Source: a virus. Taken from it: DNA of 64,000 nucleotides. A program made the position numbers and the translations under genes. The DNA is taken from positions 1 through 64,000 of the IMG/VR virus record IMGVR_UViG_3300022853_001508. One strand, written 5' to 3'. Position 1 is the first letter of the stretch, and each line of letters begins with the position of its first letter. The notes beneath the pieces are model-generated. The model saw nothing but the letters and a program-made list of their open reading frames with translations. It was not told where the DNA came from and did not search any database. This document shows positions 1 to 9,107 of the stretch, in pieces.

Positions 1-1654
1 CTGATTCCGACGGAACATTGTTCGATAAGTCATCTTCTCGGAAAGGAACTGAGTCCGTTTCCAAGTCTGATTCCGACGGAACATTGTTCGATAAGTCATC
101 TTCTCGGAAAGGAACTGAGTCCGTTTCTAGGTCTGATTCCGACGGAACATTGTTCGATAAGTCATCTTCTCGGAAAGGAACTGAGTCCGTTTCCAAGTCT
201 GATTCCGACGGAACATTGTTCGATAAGTCATCTTCTCGGAAAGGAACTGAGTCCGTTTCCAGGTCTGATTCCGACGGAACATTGTTCGATAAATCATCTT
301 CTCGGAAAGGAACTGAGTCCGTTTCCAGGTCTGATTCCGACGGAACATTGTTCGATAAATCATCTTCTCGGAAGGGAATTGAGTCCGTTTCCAGGTCTGA
401 TTCTGATGGAACATTGTTCGATAAGCCGTCTTGTCGGAAGGGAATTGAGTCCGTTTCCAAGTCTGATTCCGACGGAACATTGTTCGATAAATCATCTTCT
501 CGGAAGGGAATTGAGTCCGTTTCCAGGTCTGATTCTGATGGAACATTGTTCGATAAGCCGTCTTGTCGGAAAGGAATTGAGTCCGTTTCCAAGTCTGATT
601 CTGACGGAACATTGTTCGATAAGCCGTCTTGTCGGAAGGGAATTGAGTCCATTTCCAAGTCTGATTCTGACGGAACATTCTTAGCGAGTTGGTCATCTCG
701 AAGTGATGCTGTGTCTGCTTCAAGGTCTGATTCTGACGGAACATTGTTTGATAAGCCGTCTTCTCGGAAGGGAGCTGAGTCCGTTTCCAAGTCTGATTCT
801 GACGGAACATTGTTTGATAAGCCGTCTTCTCGGAAGGGAACTGAGTCCGTTTCCAAGTCTGATTCTGACGGAACATTCTTAGCGAGTTGGTCATCTCGAA
901 GCGATGCTGTGTCTGCTTCAAGGTCTGATTCTGACGGAACATTCTTAGCGAGTTGGTCATCTCGAAGCGATGCTGTGTCTGCTTCAAGGTCTGATTCTGA
1001 CGGAACATTGTTCGATAAGCCGTCTTCTCGGAAGGGAACTGAGTCCGTTTCTAGGTCTGATTCTGACGAAACATTTTTTGATAGCTGTCCATCTCTAAAG
1101 TCTTGAGTATCCTCGATTACATCTGATGTGTTCGACACATTCTTAGCAAGTTGGTCATCTCGAAGCGATGCTGTGTCTGCTTCTAAGTCTGATTCCAACG
1201 GAACATTTTTAGACAGCATTTGCTCTCTAAAGTCTTTTGATTTTTTTAAATGAGGTTCTGTGCTAATTGTTTCATTTTTAGCGAGTTGTTCAAGTCGATA
1301 TTTTTTAGATATCTCTAAAACAGAGGTCTCGCTAATAATGTTCCTTGTAAGCTGAGCTGCTCGATATGTTTCAGACAACTCTTTAATATCGGAGATAGCT
1401 GGAACAATTTTAGCTAAAGCTGCTTGACGATAAACCTCAGTATCTTCAATGATATCTGTGTTTTTTGGTACGTTTTTAGAAAGAAGATTTTCTCTCGCCT
1501 CTGGATACAAAACGTCATATACAGACGTTGGTATCTGCACATTTCTTGACTGCATATCCTCGCGAACATCGTCTGAAAACTCACCATAGTACTTAGTGAA
1601 TTTCTCGAATAATCTTTCCTTATCGTCGTTTGGGTCCCAAAGTGTGTTGTACAT
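1..1654 (-). CDS. 22-residue-repeat protein, 3' end outside window
   Basis: Starts with ATG at 1654 (MYNTLWDPNDDKERLF) and reads leftwards off the window without a stop. After about 60 unique residues it is a string of 22-residue repeats of form R-x-x-x-L-[AS]-[KN]-N-V-P-x-E-S-D. The N-terminal half dozen copies are degenerate. From about 1100 leftwards the 66-bp units are nearly identical and of two types, one with LETDSVPFREDDLSNNVPSE and one with LEADTASLRDDQLAKNVPSE. Twenty-two residues fit two 11-residue turns of an amphipathic helix, so a long fibrous spacer is possible; this is inference. It follows the tape measure gene and has its own late-type promoter. Because 66 is divisible by three, other frames are also open here but are not coding. 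I recognise no family. Confidence 0.75.
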   Translation of the reverse strand, partial: MYNTLWDPNDDKERLFEKFTKYYGEFSDDVREDMQSRNVQIPTSVYDVLYPEARENLLSKNVPKNTDIIEDTEVYRQAALAKIVPAISDIKELSETYRAAQLTRNIISETSVLEISKKYRLEQLAKNETISTEPHLKKSKDFREQMLSKNVPLESDLEADTASLRDDQLAKNVSNTSDVIEDTQDFRDGQLSKNVSSESDLETDSVPFREDGLSNNVPSESDLEADTASLRDDQLAKNVPSESDLEADTASLRDDQLAKNVPSESDLETDSVPFREDGLSNNVPSESDLETDSAPFREDGLSNNVPSESDLEADTASLRDDQLAKNVPSESDLEMDSIPFRQDGLSNNVPSESDLETDSIPFRQDGLSNNVPSESDLETDSIPFREDDLSNNVPSESDLETDSIPFRQDGLSNNVPSESDLETDSIPFREDDLSNNVPSESDLETDSVPFREDDLSNNVPSESDLETDSVPFREDDLSNNVPSESDLETDSVPFREDDLSNNVPSESDLETDSVPFREDDLSNNVPSESDLETDSVPFREDDLSNNVPSES

Positions 1655-1667
1655 GCCTTGCTAATAT

Positions 1668-1685
1668 CTTTCCCATAAATAACTG
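1668..1685 (-). promoter_or_regulatory. late-type promoter motif for the repeat protein
   Basis: On the gene strand it reads CAGTTATTTATGGGAAAG, ending about 14 nt before the ATG at 1654. It matches the motif found before many structural genes here. Confidence 0.6.
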
Positions 1686-1695
1686 GGAGAAAAAA

Positions 1696-4600
1696 TCATC
1701 GACCACTTTGAGTAGCAGTGTCTTTAAGGATTTTGTGTTTAATTTCTCTACCATTTTCTCCAATGAGTTTAATTTCGATTTTTCTAACATCTCCACTAGC
1801 TCCTCCAGAGCCTCCAGACACAGCACTACTAAGTGCTGCAGCTAAAGCGTTTAAAGAGTTTGCGCTAGACGATGTCGACATTGCATCTGCTATTTTCTGC
1901 ATTTCCTCAAGCTTCTTTGTGTCAATTTGGCCCAAAGTGGCTTTTAATTCCTTCATAGAATCTGCAAACTTACTCATTGCTTCGGCTGCTCTTTCTAGAT
2001 TTGTAGCCAACGGGTCCAGCGCATGGCCCATCATTAATATACTACCTGCCATTGCCATCATACCTAATAACACTAATGGGTTAGCAAAAACTAAAGAAGC
2101 AAGACCAAACGCAGCTATTCCTGGGGCTGCACTCAATAATGCACCGCCCATTGCTGAGATGCCATCCCAATTTACATTTGCTAATCGCTCAAATGCTACC
2201 GCAGCTATCATTAAAGACACAGCCATAAGAACCATCATTCCGCCAATAGCGAGAATCACCCCTATCCCTATTGCTAAAAGGATTGCTTGAGGACCTGCTA
2301 ATAGAGCTCCTATGGCAAATACCATCCCTATTGATGCAGCCATAAAAACAAGAGATGCTATCACAGCGGGCCATTTCACATCACTCATCATTTGTAGAGC
2401 AAATGCAAACGGTACCATAGCTGCGCCGATTATAAACATCGCCAAAGAACCTCTAACAACTCCTTTCATGTCAGTCTTTGCACCAATTGCAGCCATCGCA
2501 GCTACACCTCCCGCCAGTATCAAAAGAGATACAGCAGATGTAGCCATTTGGTCTGCAGATGCCTCCCCGCCCCATTGAGCCATTGCTGCTGAAAAACCAA
2601 CAACAGCGCCGCCAATTAAGACTACAGCAAGAGCAAACCTCGCTACGCCTGGTATACTAATTTTAACTTTTGAAAGTGCGCCAAGACTTTTAGCTAGCGC
2701 TGTTATACCTGAGCCAGCGCTTTTTGACATCTTGCCAGCAAACGCAATACTTATACCTCTTCCTATGATTAAGCCAATCAACGGCACTGCTACCACAAGA
2801 GCTGCTGTAATTGACTTTGTAAAAGTGCCACCTAAAGAGCTAAACCAGCTAATAGCTTGAGTCATCCATTCCAGCATTGGTTGAAACACGGTTATAGTGT
2901 TTGTCAGGCTTGCAATAAAAGCGTCCATTGACTGTCTGAAAGACATATTAGAAGCTGCTTGGGCGTCAATGTTTTTTTGGTCTTCTTTCTTTTGCTGGAA
3001 AGCCGCTGCTAAATTTGTAGAGTTTACATTAGCTAAGCTATTGATATCGTTCTTATCCAAAAATGCTTGACCATCAGTTGTTAATTTAAACCCTCCTTTA
3101 CCGTCTGATTCCATCATGTCGGCAAAAGAGCTTCTTAACGCTTCTGGGTCCATATCTAAGCCTTTAGCCATTTCAGTAAAGTCTAATCCACCGTTAAACA
3201 TTTTAAGCTTCTCCATATCAAGAGCGTTTCTTTCGATTATAGAAAACATTTCTTCATATTCTAAACCAACAGCCTGAGCTGCTATCCTTAGCCTGTCTCC
3301 ATCAATTGGGTCAAGACTGAATTTACCATCGTTATTCACTCTTCCAATGTCCGCGCCCATTGTTGCAATAATTTTTTGCAACTCTTTTGGCCCTTTACGC
3401 GACGCAGCCAACAAGTCCATCGGGTTTAAATTTGAAAATGAGCCAGCAGCAAGTTGTAAGTCAGCCGCCATTTGCATCGCTCCCTCTATTGTTCTTGCTT
3501 TTTCTGCAACATTAAAAATGCTATCAACACTAATTCTTAATTGTTCAGCTCTTGCAGCCATTTTTGCAAGAGACTCTTCTCCGTCAGTAAAGCCAAAAGA
3601 CTTCATTTTTGTGAGATTCTTATTAATAGACTGAAGCACGTTTTTTGAATTAACCCCAAGCATCCTAGCTTCGCTGTTTGCTTCTTCAAAATATTCTTTT
3701 ACCCCTTCTGTGCTATAACCCATTTTGATTAGGTTAGCTCCCAGCTCGGCTACTTCCTTTGTAGCTACTCCTGTAGCCATAGAGATTGCTCCCCAAGAAA
3801 GCGCCATGTCCTTAGTGGCCATGCTAGTGGTTTGAAGCTCCTCCCCGATTTCTCCAACCATTTGGCCTGCATCTGCTAAAGACATTCCAAACTCAGCCAT
3901 ACCTGATGTGAAATCAGCATTGGCTACTGAATCCATTTCAGAAAGCAGTATACCAGAATCTCTCTGGATGCCATTTGAGACTTTGTCCCACTCAAACAAC
4001 CCTTTAATCATTGAGTTTCTGAAATTCTCAGACATCTCATTGAGTCCACCCATTATGTCTAGCCCTTTCTCGCTGGTCTTGTTTGCCTCTAAAAGTGCTT
4101 CATTGTACTCAAGTTGAACGTTGATTAAGTTTTCGTGCCCATTACTCAAAGAACTTAGTAGGCCCGTGTTTAAAAGTATGGACTCTCTTGTCTCTTCAGA
4201 ATAACCTGCAATAGCTTCTCCATTTGAGCTAGCAAGGTCTTCAAGCACTCTAAACTGCTCCTCTAGGGTGTTAAATCCTTCAAGAGTTTCCGCTAATGAG
4301 CCTCCGCTTCTAGATATTTTGTCAATCTCATCCTGAAGCTTAGTTAGGTTAACATCTTCAAACTTTTCACCAAGCGCACCAGCGTCATATAAAAGACTAG
4401 CTGAGTTATCAGATATGACTTTTAGACTGCCTTGCAATTGAGCCGTAATATCCCTGCCTAGAGCTAGTTTAGCGTCTTCTAGGTTGCCTTTTAGTTTGTT
4501 AGACTCCTTTGCAAGTGTCTCCATCGTTTCAGCAGAGCGCTCTATTTCGCCAAAAAAAGCAGCCCCAGAAACACCGAACACCTCACTTGTAATCGACTTC

Positions 4601-4704
4601 CATACATTCAATAAAGCGTTAGAGTCCTGTTTCTGCTTTCGCTGAAACTCTTCATACTTTTTGAAACTATCTTCGTTAAATACTTCTCCCGTGTTGTCGG
4701 CCAT
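1696..4704 (-). CDS. probable tail tape measure protein
   Basis: About 1002 residues from the ATG at 4704 (MADNTGEVFNEDSF). The frame is open to 4749, but the upstream part contains the late-type promoter, so the inner start is chosen. Residues 1-600 are mostly helical and polar with coiled-coil character. Residues about 610-900 hold several long hydrophobic helices rich in Gly, Ala and Met, and the C-terminus returns to charged helix. A long helical protein with a membrane-like block, beside baseplate genes, is typical of tape measure proteins, which set tail length and help DNA enter the cell. Assigned by architecture and position, not by a specific motif. Confidence 0.65.
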   Translation of the reverse strand: MADNTGEVFNEDSFKKYEEFQRKQKQDSNALLNVWKSITSEVFGVSGAAFFGEIERSAETMETLAKESNKLKGNLEDAKLALGRDITAQLQGSLKVISDNSASLLYDAGALGEKFEDVNLTKLQDEIDKISRSGGSLAETLEGFNTLEEQFRVLEDLASSNGEAIAGYSEETRESILLNTGLLSSLSNGHENLINVQLEYNEALLEANKTSEKGLDIMGGLNEMSENFRNSMIKGLFEWDKVSNGIQRDSGILLSEMDSVANADFTSGMAEFGMSLADAGQMVGEIGEELQTTSMATKDMALSWGAISMATGVATKEVAELGANLIKMGYSTEGVKEYFEEANSEARMLGVNSKNVLQSINKNLTKMKSFGFTDGEESLAKMAARAEQLRISVDSIFNVAEKARTIEGAMQMAADLQLAAGSFSNLNPMDLLAASRKGPKELQKIIATMGADIGRVNNDGKFSLDPIDGDRLRIAAQAVGLEYEEMFSIIERNALDMEKLKMFNGGLDFTEMAKGLDMDPEALRSSFADMMESDGKGGFKLTTDGQAFLDKNDINSLANVNSTNLAAAFQQKKEDQKNIDAQAASNMSFRQSMDAFIASLTNTITVFQPMLEWMTQAISWFSSLGGTFTKSITAALVVAVPLIGLIIGRGISIAFAGKMSKSAGSGITALAKSLGALSKVKISIPGVARFALAVVLIGGAVVGFSAAMAQWGGEASADQMATSAVSLLILAGGVAAMAAIGAKTDMKGVVRGSLAMFIIGAAMVPFAFALQMMSDVKWPAVIASLVFMAASIGMVFAIGALLAGPQAILLAIGIGVILAIGGMMVLMAVSLMIAAVAFERLANVNWDGISAMGGALLSAAPGIAAFGLASLVFANPLVLLGMMAMAGSILMMGHALDPLATNLERAAEAMSKFADSMKELKATLGQIDTKKLEEMQKIADAMSTSSSANSLNALAAALSSAVSGGSGGASGDVRKIEIKLIGENGREIKHKILKDTATQSGR

Positions 4705-4714
4705 TCTGTAGCTC

Positions 4715-4730
4715 TTTGCTATAAATAACC
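4715..4730 (-). promoter_or_regulatory. late-type promoter motif for tape measure gene
   Basis: Gene-strand GGTTATTTATAGCAAA, ending about 10 nt before the ATG at 4704. It lies inside the longer open frame and so decides the start. Confidence 0.65.
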
Positions 4731-4736
4731 AATAAA

Positions 4737-4772
4737 GAAAAAAAGCCACCTTGGAGGGTAGCCTTTTTTCTT
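4737..4772 (-). terminator. intrinsic terminator upstream of tape measure gene
   Basis: On the minus strand AAGGCTACC, loop CTCCAA, then GGTGGCTTTTTTTC: a 9-bp stem with two wobble pairs and a T run. It ends the 8.6-4.8 kb unit just before the next promoter. An A run on the other side makes it possibly bidirectional. Confidence 0.6.
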
Positions 4773-4790
4773 TTCACGTAAACATTTTCA

Positions 4791-4997
4791 CTAAGCGAAT
4801 TCTATTTCTTTTAAAAACATAGCTTGTATAATAGCTTCCTTGCACTGTTTAAGTGTTCTGCAGGGCCACACAAGCTTTTGAGTATTCATCAAAATACTAA
4901 CTCTGTATTTGTTGCCGTTTTTAAATTTACCACGGCGAAAAGCTAGCTCATTATCAGCACATTCTTTTTTAATACAGTCTATCGTTAGTCGACTCAT
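4791..4997 (-). CDS. small hypothetical protein, 68 aa
   Basis: MSRLTIDCIKKECADNELAF start; basic, no recognised domain. It begins 2 nt after the stop of the membrane protein upstream and ends just before a terminator, so it is the last gene of the 8.6-4.8 kb baseplate unit. The pattern (two helices flanking a short strand) is compatible with a small nucleic-acid-binding or virion accessory protein, but nothing in the sequence decides this. Confidence 0.5.
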   Translation of the reverse strand: MSRLTIDCIKKECADNELAFRRGKFKNGNKYRVSILMNTQKLVWPCRTLKQCKEAIIQAMFLKEIEFA

Positions 4998-4999
4998 GT

Positions 5000-5557
5000 T
5001 TAATCTTTTTGATTCATCAAGAACTTTAAACCATCGCTCTGCCCCATTGCTCCTAATCTAGAATTTAGATTTGAAGCAGCTCTCTTAGAATTATGCCCTT
5101 GATAAGCTCCAGATGATATAGCATCTAGCATTGATGTTTTAACTAATATTTCCGCAGCCTCACTTTGACTCACCGCACCCATTTTTGACTCTCTAAAAGC
5201 AATCACTCGATTAATGTTGTAATAAGAAGTTGGTCCTAAGTTTCTACCTGAGCCTTGTTGTAACATCATTGCCTGATTTCTTATAAAGTTTCCAAATGAG
5301 CCCTGATTAAAATAAATATGAAACTTACCTGTCAAAGCGTTATTTATATGTAGAAAAAAAATTACAATTTGCCAAACTACGTAAAGAGTTAAGCCATGAC
5401 GAATCATTTCTCCTGCTAAGTCCCCGAATGTTCCAGTGAGCCATTTGTCTAGTTTGTAATGCTCAACAGGGCCCATCCAAAACAGCCAAATCCCGACTAC
5501 GGCGGCATGCCACAGTGCGTAAATAAACTTTTCTATTCTCCAGCTTAAAGGCATCAT
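5000..5557 (-). CDS. membrane protein with two hydrophobic segments
   Basis: Start taken at the first of two tandem ATGs (MMPLSWRIEKF), 1 nt after the upstream stop; an in-frame extension to 5584 overlaps the upstream gene. Length is about 185 aa. Two hydrophobic stretches rich in Trp and Phe occur near residues 10-30 and 55-80. The C-terminal half is polar with many Ser, Gln and Gly. It lies between an unrecognised probable virion gene and the tape measure. A role in the tail tip or in DNA entry through the inner membrane is possible by position only. Family not recognised. Confidence 0.6.
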   Translation of the reverse strand: MMPLSWRIEKFIYALWHAAVVGIWLFWMGPVEHYKLDKWLTGTFGDLAGEMIRHGLTLYVVWQIVIFFLHINNALTGKFHIYFNQGSFGNFIRNQAMMLQQGSGRNLGPTSYYNINRVIAFRESKMGAVSQSEAAEILVKTSMLDAISSGAYQGHNSKRAASNLNSRLGAMGQSDGLKFLMNQKD

Positions 5558-5558
5558 A

Positions 5559-6551
5559 TTAAAATTTGATTTTTTGTGGAACAAATCCTGACTCTTTGTC
5601 TACAGCTTTTAAAGTTGGCAACTCAGGCTTATCGTTTGATATAACAATCTCTTGGATATCATTCATAATGTTATCCTGAAACAGTTTTGGGATTCTCATC
5701 TCCGCTCCTATTCGGATGCTAGAGCGAGCTTCGAAGTCTATGGGGTTATAATCTGAAATCGTGCTTACTCTAAAATGATTCCAAGTCAACTTAACCTCAT
5801 TCCCATCGTGCGTTAATTCTTTTAGAGCAATTGATTTCCCAGAGCTTTTATAAGACTGTAGAACTCGAAAAGAAAACACTCTTTCTTCGGTGTCTTTAAA
5901 TGTTACATACTGCCCTGAATTCAAGCTAAACATTGACACTATTAAGTTAGAAGACCTATTGTCTACTTTCTTAACTCCAGATACTGGAATCCCAAATGTA
6001 GAGAGATTCATTTGACGATTGAGCATTTGAGCAACTCTTGACGCAGGGAATGACTTTATGTTCTTGGCCTCATATGTCCCTTCAGTGAATGCTATTTCAT
6101 CTTTCAATGAAAACATGCTAGGAGTTCCTAGAGTCCCTGAAACAGATGCTCCAGGACTGATTTTGTCAAATATAGAAGAATTATTAATCACTCCCTCAAC
6201 AGTTCCTCCTTTGATTGTGTCGACAAAATTATCACAAACAAGATTTCCTTGCTCCCACACACCATTAAACATTTTAACTTTATATTCGGAAGAACCATGC
6301 TCAATAGGCGCAATAGTCATTCTATGTGCGGAGTATTTTCCGTTCTTTAGAAAAGCTAATGAACCGTTATCAAAGTCATGCGCTACAAAACCTTTTAAGT
6401 CCGCCCCATTTACAAAACGAACAGTTTTAGTTTGATTATCACCTATTGTTATAGAGTCTCCTTGAACAACCGCATTGGTATTGATTGGTTCAACTACTGG
6501 AGCTTCTGTATCGCTTAAAACCTTCTCTAATATACGTTGAATGAATCCCAT
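5559..6551 (-). CDS. unrecognised probable virion protein, 330 aa
   Basis: MGFIQRILEKVLSDTEAPVV start. After a short helix the protein is mostly predicted strand with many Gly, Asn and Ser, and about residues 75-150 have an alternating pattern of beta-solenoid or barrel type. The 3' end abuts the membrane protein gene. A late-type promoter motif lies about 70 nt upstream. It sits downstream of the two gp26/gp51-like genes, so a baseplate or tail-hub role is a reasonable inference from position. No motif gives a function. Confidence 0.6.
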   Translation of the reverse strand: MGFIQRILEKVLSDTEAPVVEPINTNAVVQGDSITIGDNQTKTVRFVNGADLKGFVAHDFDNGSLAFLKNGKYSAHRMTIAPIEHGSSEYKVKMFNGVWEQGNLVCDNFVDTIKGGTVEGVINNSSIFDKISPGASVSGTLGTPSMFSLKDEIAFTEGTYEAKNIKSFPASRVAQMLNRQMNLSTFGIPVSGVKKVDNRSSNLIVSMFSLNSGQYVTFKDTEERVFSFRVLQSYKSSGKSIALKELTHDGNEVKLTWNHFRVSTISDYNPIDFEARSSIRIGAEMRIPKLFQDNIMNDIQEIVISNDKPELPTLKAVDKESGFVPQKIKF

Positions 6552-6620
6552 AATTTATGTTTGTCTTATTAACAATATACGGCAGAATCTGTATTTTGTT
6601 ACAATACAAAGATTTTATAA

Positions 6621-6637
6621 GTTTATCATAAATAGTT
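6621..6637 (-). promoter_or_regulatory. late-type promoter motif
   Basis: Gene-strand CTATTTATGATAAAC, identical over 15 nt to the pair at 9574-9623. It is about 70 nt before the ATG at 6551 and inside the intergenic gap. Confidence 0.55.
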
Positions 6638-6676
6638 TTGAATTGAAACCAACGAATTGTACGAATAAAACTAGCT

Positions 6677-7564
6677 CTAGCGATTGCTTTTGCTTGCAGC
6701 CTTTCTTTCTTGTGAATTTCTGTCATCAATTGCCTTTTTCAATCTATTCATCAGCCACATACGCTCAACTGTCGGCATTTTTACTGCCTCTGACCAAGAA
6801 ACCCCGCCCTGGGAATGGTAGGAAATATTGAATATTTGCTCCATCATTCCTTGACGATAACTGTTTGGTAATTTAAGGAAATTATGGTCTGTAGAAAATT
6901 TTTGTTTAAACTCGTGATGACAACTTTCACACTCATGGTCCACTTCTGTTTTTACGCCTGGTGTGTTTTTCTCTAAAAAGTCTTTTAGAAACCTAGAATC
7001 CTTTATAGGCATGTTGGGAACCACTCCTTTTATTTCACGAGGGTCTTTGAGGCCTCCAATCTCCACTATAATTCGTCCGAGCTTATTAGTAAACCCTATT
7101 TTTCCTTCGCGCTCAGCCTCTACCTCTTCGACGTATGTTGGAACTCGAAGCTTTACATTCTTTTTAGAAACGGGGAGCTCTAAATTGAAAATCTGACCTT
7201 TATCTGGAAATTGCTCAACCTCTTTCATTTTAAATTGAGAGATGTAAGCATTTGCCTCTTGTTCTTTTTTACATTTAGGGCAACGAATATTAAGGTCAAG
7301 CTTATCTCCAAAAGCTGTGGACCTTAAAAACATAGAAATGGCTTGCACATCTCCAGGGACAAGTTTGTTTATATCAAAATCATCTATTATTACCGCTTCA
7401 AGAACTTTTCTAAGACCATCTCCATTTTCCATGATGGTTTGGTCTGTAAGAATGTACTCTTCTTCATACGAAAGGTATCTGACGTAAAAGAATGATTTAT
7501 TTTCTGGGTAATATAATCCTTGCGATGGAACATTCACCATAGAGTATGGTCGATAATTTTCCAT
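6677..7564 (-). CDS. baseplate hub assembly protein, T4 gp26/gp51 family
   Basis: 295 aa. The N-terminal pattern PSQGLYYPENKSFFYVRYLS followed by EEYILT is typical of the T4 baseplate (gp26/gp51) family. Two zinc-ribbon-like pairs, CPKC (about residue 95) and CESCHH (about residue 212), mark the family's metal-binding insert. The gene starts 2 nt downstream of a homologous gene, so two related hub proteins are co-transcribed. Family members build or chaperone the central hub of the baseplate. Which of the two corresponds to gp26 and which to gp51 cannot be told by eye. Confidence 0.75.
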   Translation of the reverse strand: MENYRPYSMVNVPSQGLYYPENKSFFYVRYLSYEEEYILTDQTIMENGDGLRKVLEAVIIDDFDINKLVPGDVQAISMFLRSTAFGDKLDLNIRCPKCKKEQEANAYISQFKMKEVEQFPDKGQIFNLELPVSKKNVKLRVPTYVEEVEAEREGKIGFTNKLGRIIVEIGGLKDPREIKGVVPNMPIKDSRFLKDFLEKNTPGVKTEVDHECESCHHEFKQKFSTDHNFLKLPNSYRQGMMEQIFNISYHSQGGVSWSEAVKMPTVERMWLMNRLKKAIDDRNSQERKAASKSNR

Positions 7565-7566
7565 CG

Positions 7567-8622
7567 TTAGAATTCTGCGTCTGGATAAAATAGTTTAAGA
7601 GTAATTGGGATTGGCTTGGTTTCTACTGTTCCACAACTTGGGCATTCGAAATCATAATCCATATTTAGTCCTGGCTCAATTTTCTTGAGTTCATCTCGGA
7701 AATACTTAGAGTCTTGCATTGGCATAGCCTCCACATAGCTTTTGATATACACCTTGTCGCGCTTCCCATTTACTTCCATGATGTGAAGAAGATATTTGTG
7801 GGTAAGTGATTTTGAAATCTTAAATCTACCTTTTTTAAAATCCTGCTGTGCATACTTGTTGATTATGGATTCATCTGCTCCTGTCAACAGTCTAAACTTG
7901 ATTGGGACTTTAAGTTGCTTCATTTGAAGTGAAAACTCTCCCATATCATCTGGCTTATGTTTTACTTCGTTTGCTTTTAACTTTGATAAATCCACTATTG
8001 GAGCATGTGCCTTGCCGCAGCTGCCACATGCTCTTGGGCCTGGCTCATAATCGTCGCCAAGTCCAGTTCTTCTAAGTTGAATCAAAACATAATTGCGGTC
8101 GCCCGTTAGCATGTCTATTGGTCTGATGTCTTTATCTATGACAGATGCATCGAGGAGCGCATCTAATTGTTCGTTAGCTCGAATCAAACCTATATCATAA
8201 AGGATGTCATCTTCTGTTGCTGTAAGATGCTTTATTGTGACGGTAGATTTTCCTCCTTTGTAAAAGTATCCACGAGACGGGAGGTCAATTTCTTCGGTTG
8301 GTGCCTGGAAGAAATCCCCAACGTCTTCTGCTCGAATGTTGTTTCTAGTTGCGACCTGTGCTTTTTCCGCCTCTTCCTCTTGTTTCTTATCTGCTGACTC
8401 CGCTTTTGAAATCATTAGATACTTTTCAGCTTGGTCTTTAGGGATTCCCATTTTGGTTAACAAAGTAGGAATGTCTTTGTCTTCTGTTCCTTGGTCTTTT
8501 AAAGCTTGAATTATAGCTCTAACCTCTCCTGGGTCAACATTTCTTTCAGAGAGATTTTCAAATGTATCATCGGTCTTGACAGGGTTGTCTTTTCTTTTGC
8601 CAATTTCTATTTTCTCACTCAT
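7567..8622 (-). CDS. second T4 gp26/gp51-like baseplate protein
   Basis: 351 aa. The first 100 residues are charged and helical. The family domain then starts with IDLPSRGYFYKGGKSTVTIK and an E-D-x-I-L-Y segment. It has two Cys pairs, CGSCGKAH (about residue 200) and CPSCG near the C-terminus. It is a paralogue of the next gene downstream and probably heterodimerises or acts successively with it in baseplate hub assembly (inference). A late-type promoter lies about 20 nt upstream, making this the first gene of the unit. Confidence 0.75.
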   Translation of the reverse strand: MSEKIEIGKRKDNPVKTDDTFENLSERNVDPGEVRAIIQALKDQGTEDKDIPTLLTKMGIPKDQAEKYLMISKAESADKKQEEEAEKAQVATRNNIRAEDVGDFFQAPTEEIDLPSRGYFYKGGKSTVTIKHLTATEDDILYDIGLIRANEQLDALLDASVIDKDIRPIDMLTGDRNYVLIQLRRTGLGDDYEPGPRACGSCGKAHAPIVDLSKLKANEVKHKPDDMGEFSLQMKQLKVPIKFRLLTGADESIINKYAQQDFKKGRFKISKSLTHKYLLHIMEVNGKRDKVYIKSYVEAMPMQDSKYFRDELKKIEPGLNMDYDFECPSCGTVETKPIPITLKLFYPDAEF

Positions 8623-8641
8623 TAATTGAATATTTATGTTC

Positions 8642-8656
8642 AGCTATAAATATGGA
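8642..8656 (-). promoter_or_regulatory. late-type promoter motif for baseplate unit
   Basis: Gene-strand CCATATTTATAGCT about 20 nt before the ATG at 8622. A variant with A in place of the usual C or T before TATTTAT. Confidence 0.5.
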
Positions 8657-8684
8657 GTTCTAAAAAAAATAAAATAAAGGTTTT

Positions 8685-9107
8685 TTAAGTATTGGTTATA
8701 CTTGAATCCAAATCTACTTGAGAAGATGTTTGTGACATCTGGTTGACCCTGTCTTTATAGTCTTTATTTTGCTGATTCATCTTCCCCATTGTGGCAAGAA
8801 CTCTGCCAAGTTCTTCTTCCTGGTCATCAGTTGACTCAATTTCGTCTTCAATGCCATCCATTTTTGTTTTATCAGTTTTTTTCATCATTGTGTTGATTGA
8901 CTTATCTGGATGCACTTGAATACCCTGCTGCTTCTTTAAGCTGTTGAGACTTTTTTCTTGGTCTTTTTTTCGCTGCTGAGCCACAGCAATTAAATCCTCA
9001 ATTGATTCTGGAGAATATTCTAGCTCCTCGCCATTATCTGCCCCAATATTAGAATACTCCAATAAGTATTTGCGAATTTCGCTTCGTATGTATGACTCGT
9101 TGTTCAT
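8685..9107 (-). CDS. hypothetical charged helical protein, 140 aa
   Basis: MNNESYIRSEIRKYLLEY start; the rest is Gln-, Lys- and Glu-rich helix, probably coiled coil, with a Ser/Thr-rich tail. Its ATG overlaps the stop of the upstream nuclease gene as TAATG, so translation is probably coupled. The short amphipathic N-terminus (RSEIRKYLLE) resembles the start of the protein at 63388-63699 (FRDILRESLQ) and may be a prohead or virion targeting helix, which is speculative. Function unknown. Confidence 0.55.
   Translation of the reverse strand: MNNESYIRSEIRKYLLEYSNIGADNGEELEYSPESIEDLIAVAQQRKKDQEKSLNSLKKQQGIQVHPDKSINTMMKKTDKTKMDGIEDEIESTDDQEEELGRVLATMGKMNQQNKDYKDRVNQMSQTSSQVDLDSSITNT

Noticed and set aside
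1-1100. CRISPR array
   Set aside because: Repeats are directly adjacent with no spacers and are translated as one protein.
18-1106. Plus-strand ORF of 362 codons and a minus-strand ORF at 127-1008
   Set aside because: They are alternative frames of the 66-bp repeats. The minus frame that continues to a real start at 1654 and off the left edge is coherent with its unique N-terminus.
6490-6729. Minus-strand ORF of 79 codons
   Set aside because: It overlaps both flanking genes heavily, has no protein-like pattern, and the gap holds a promoter motif.
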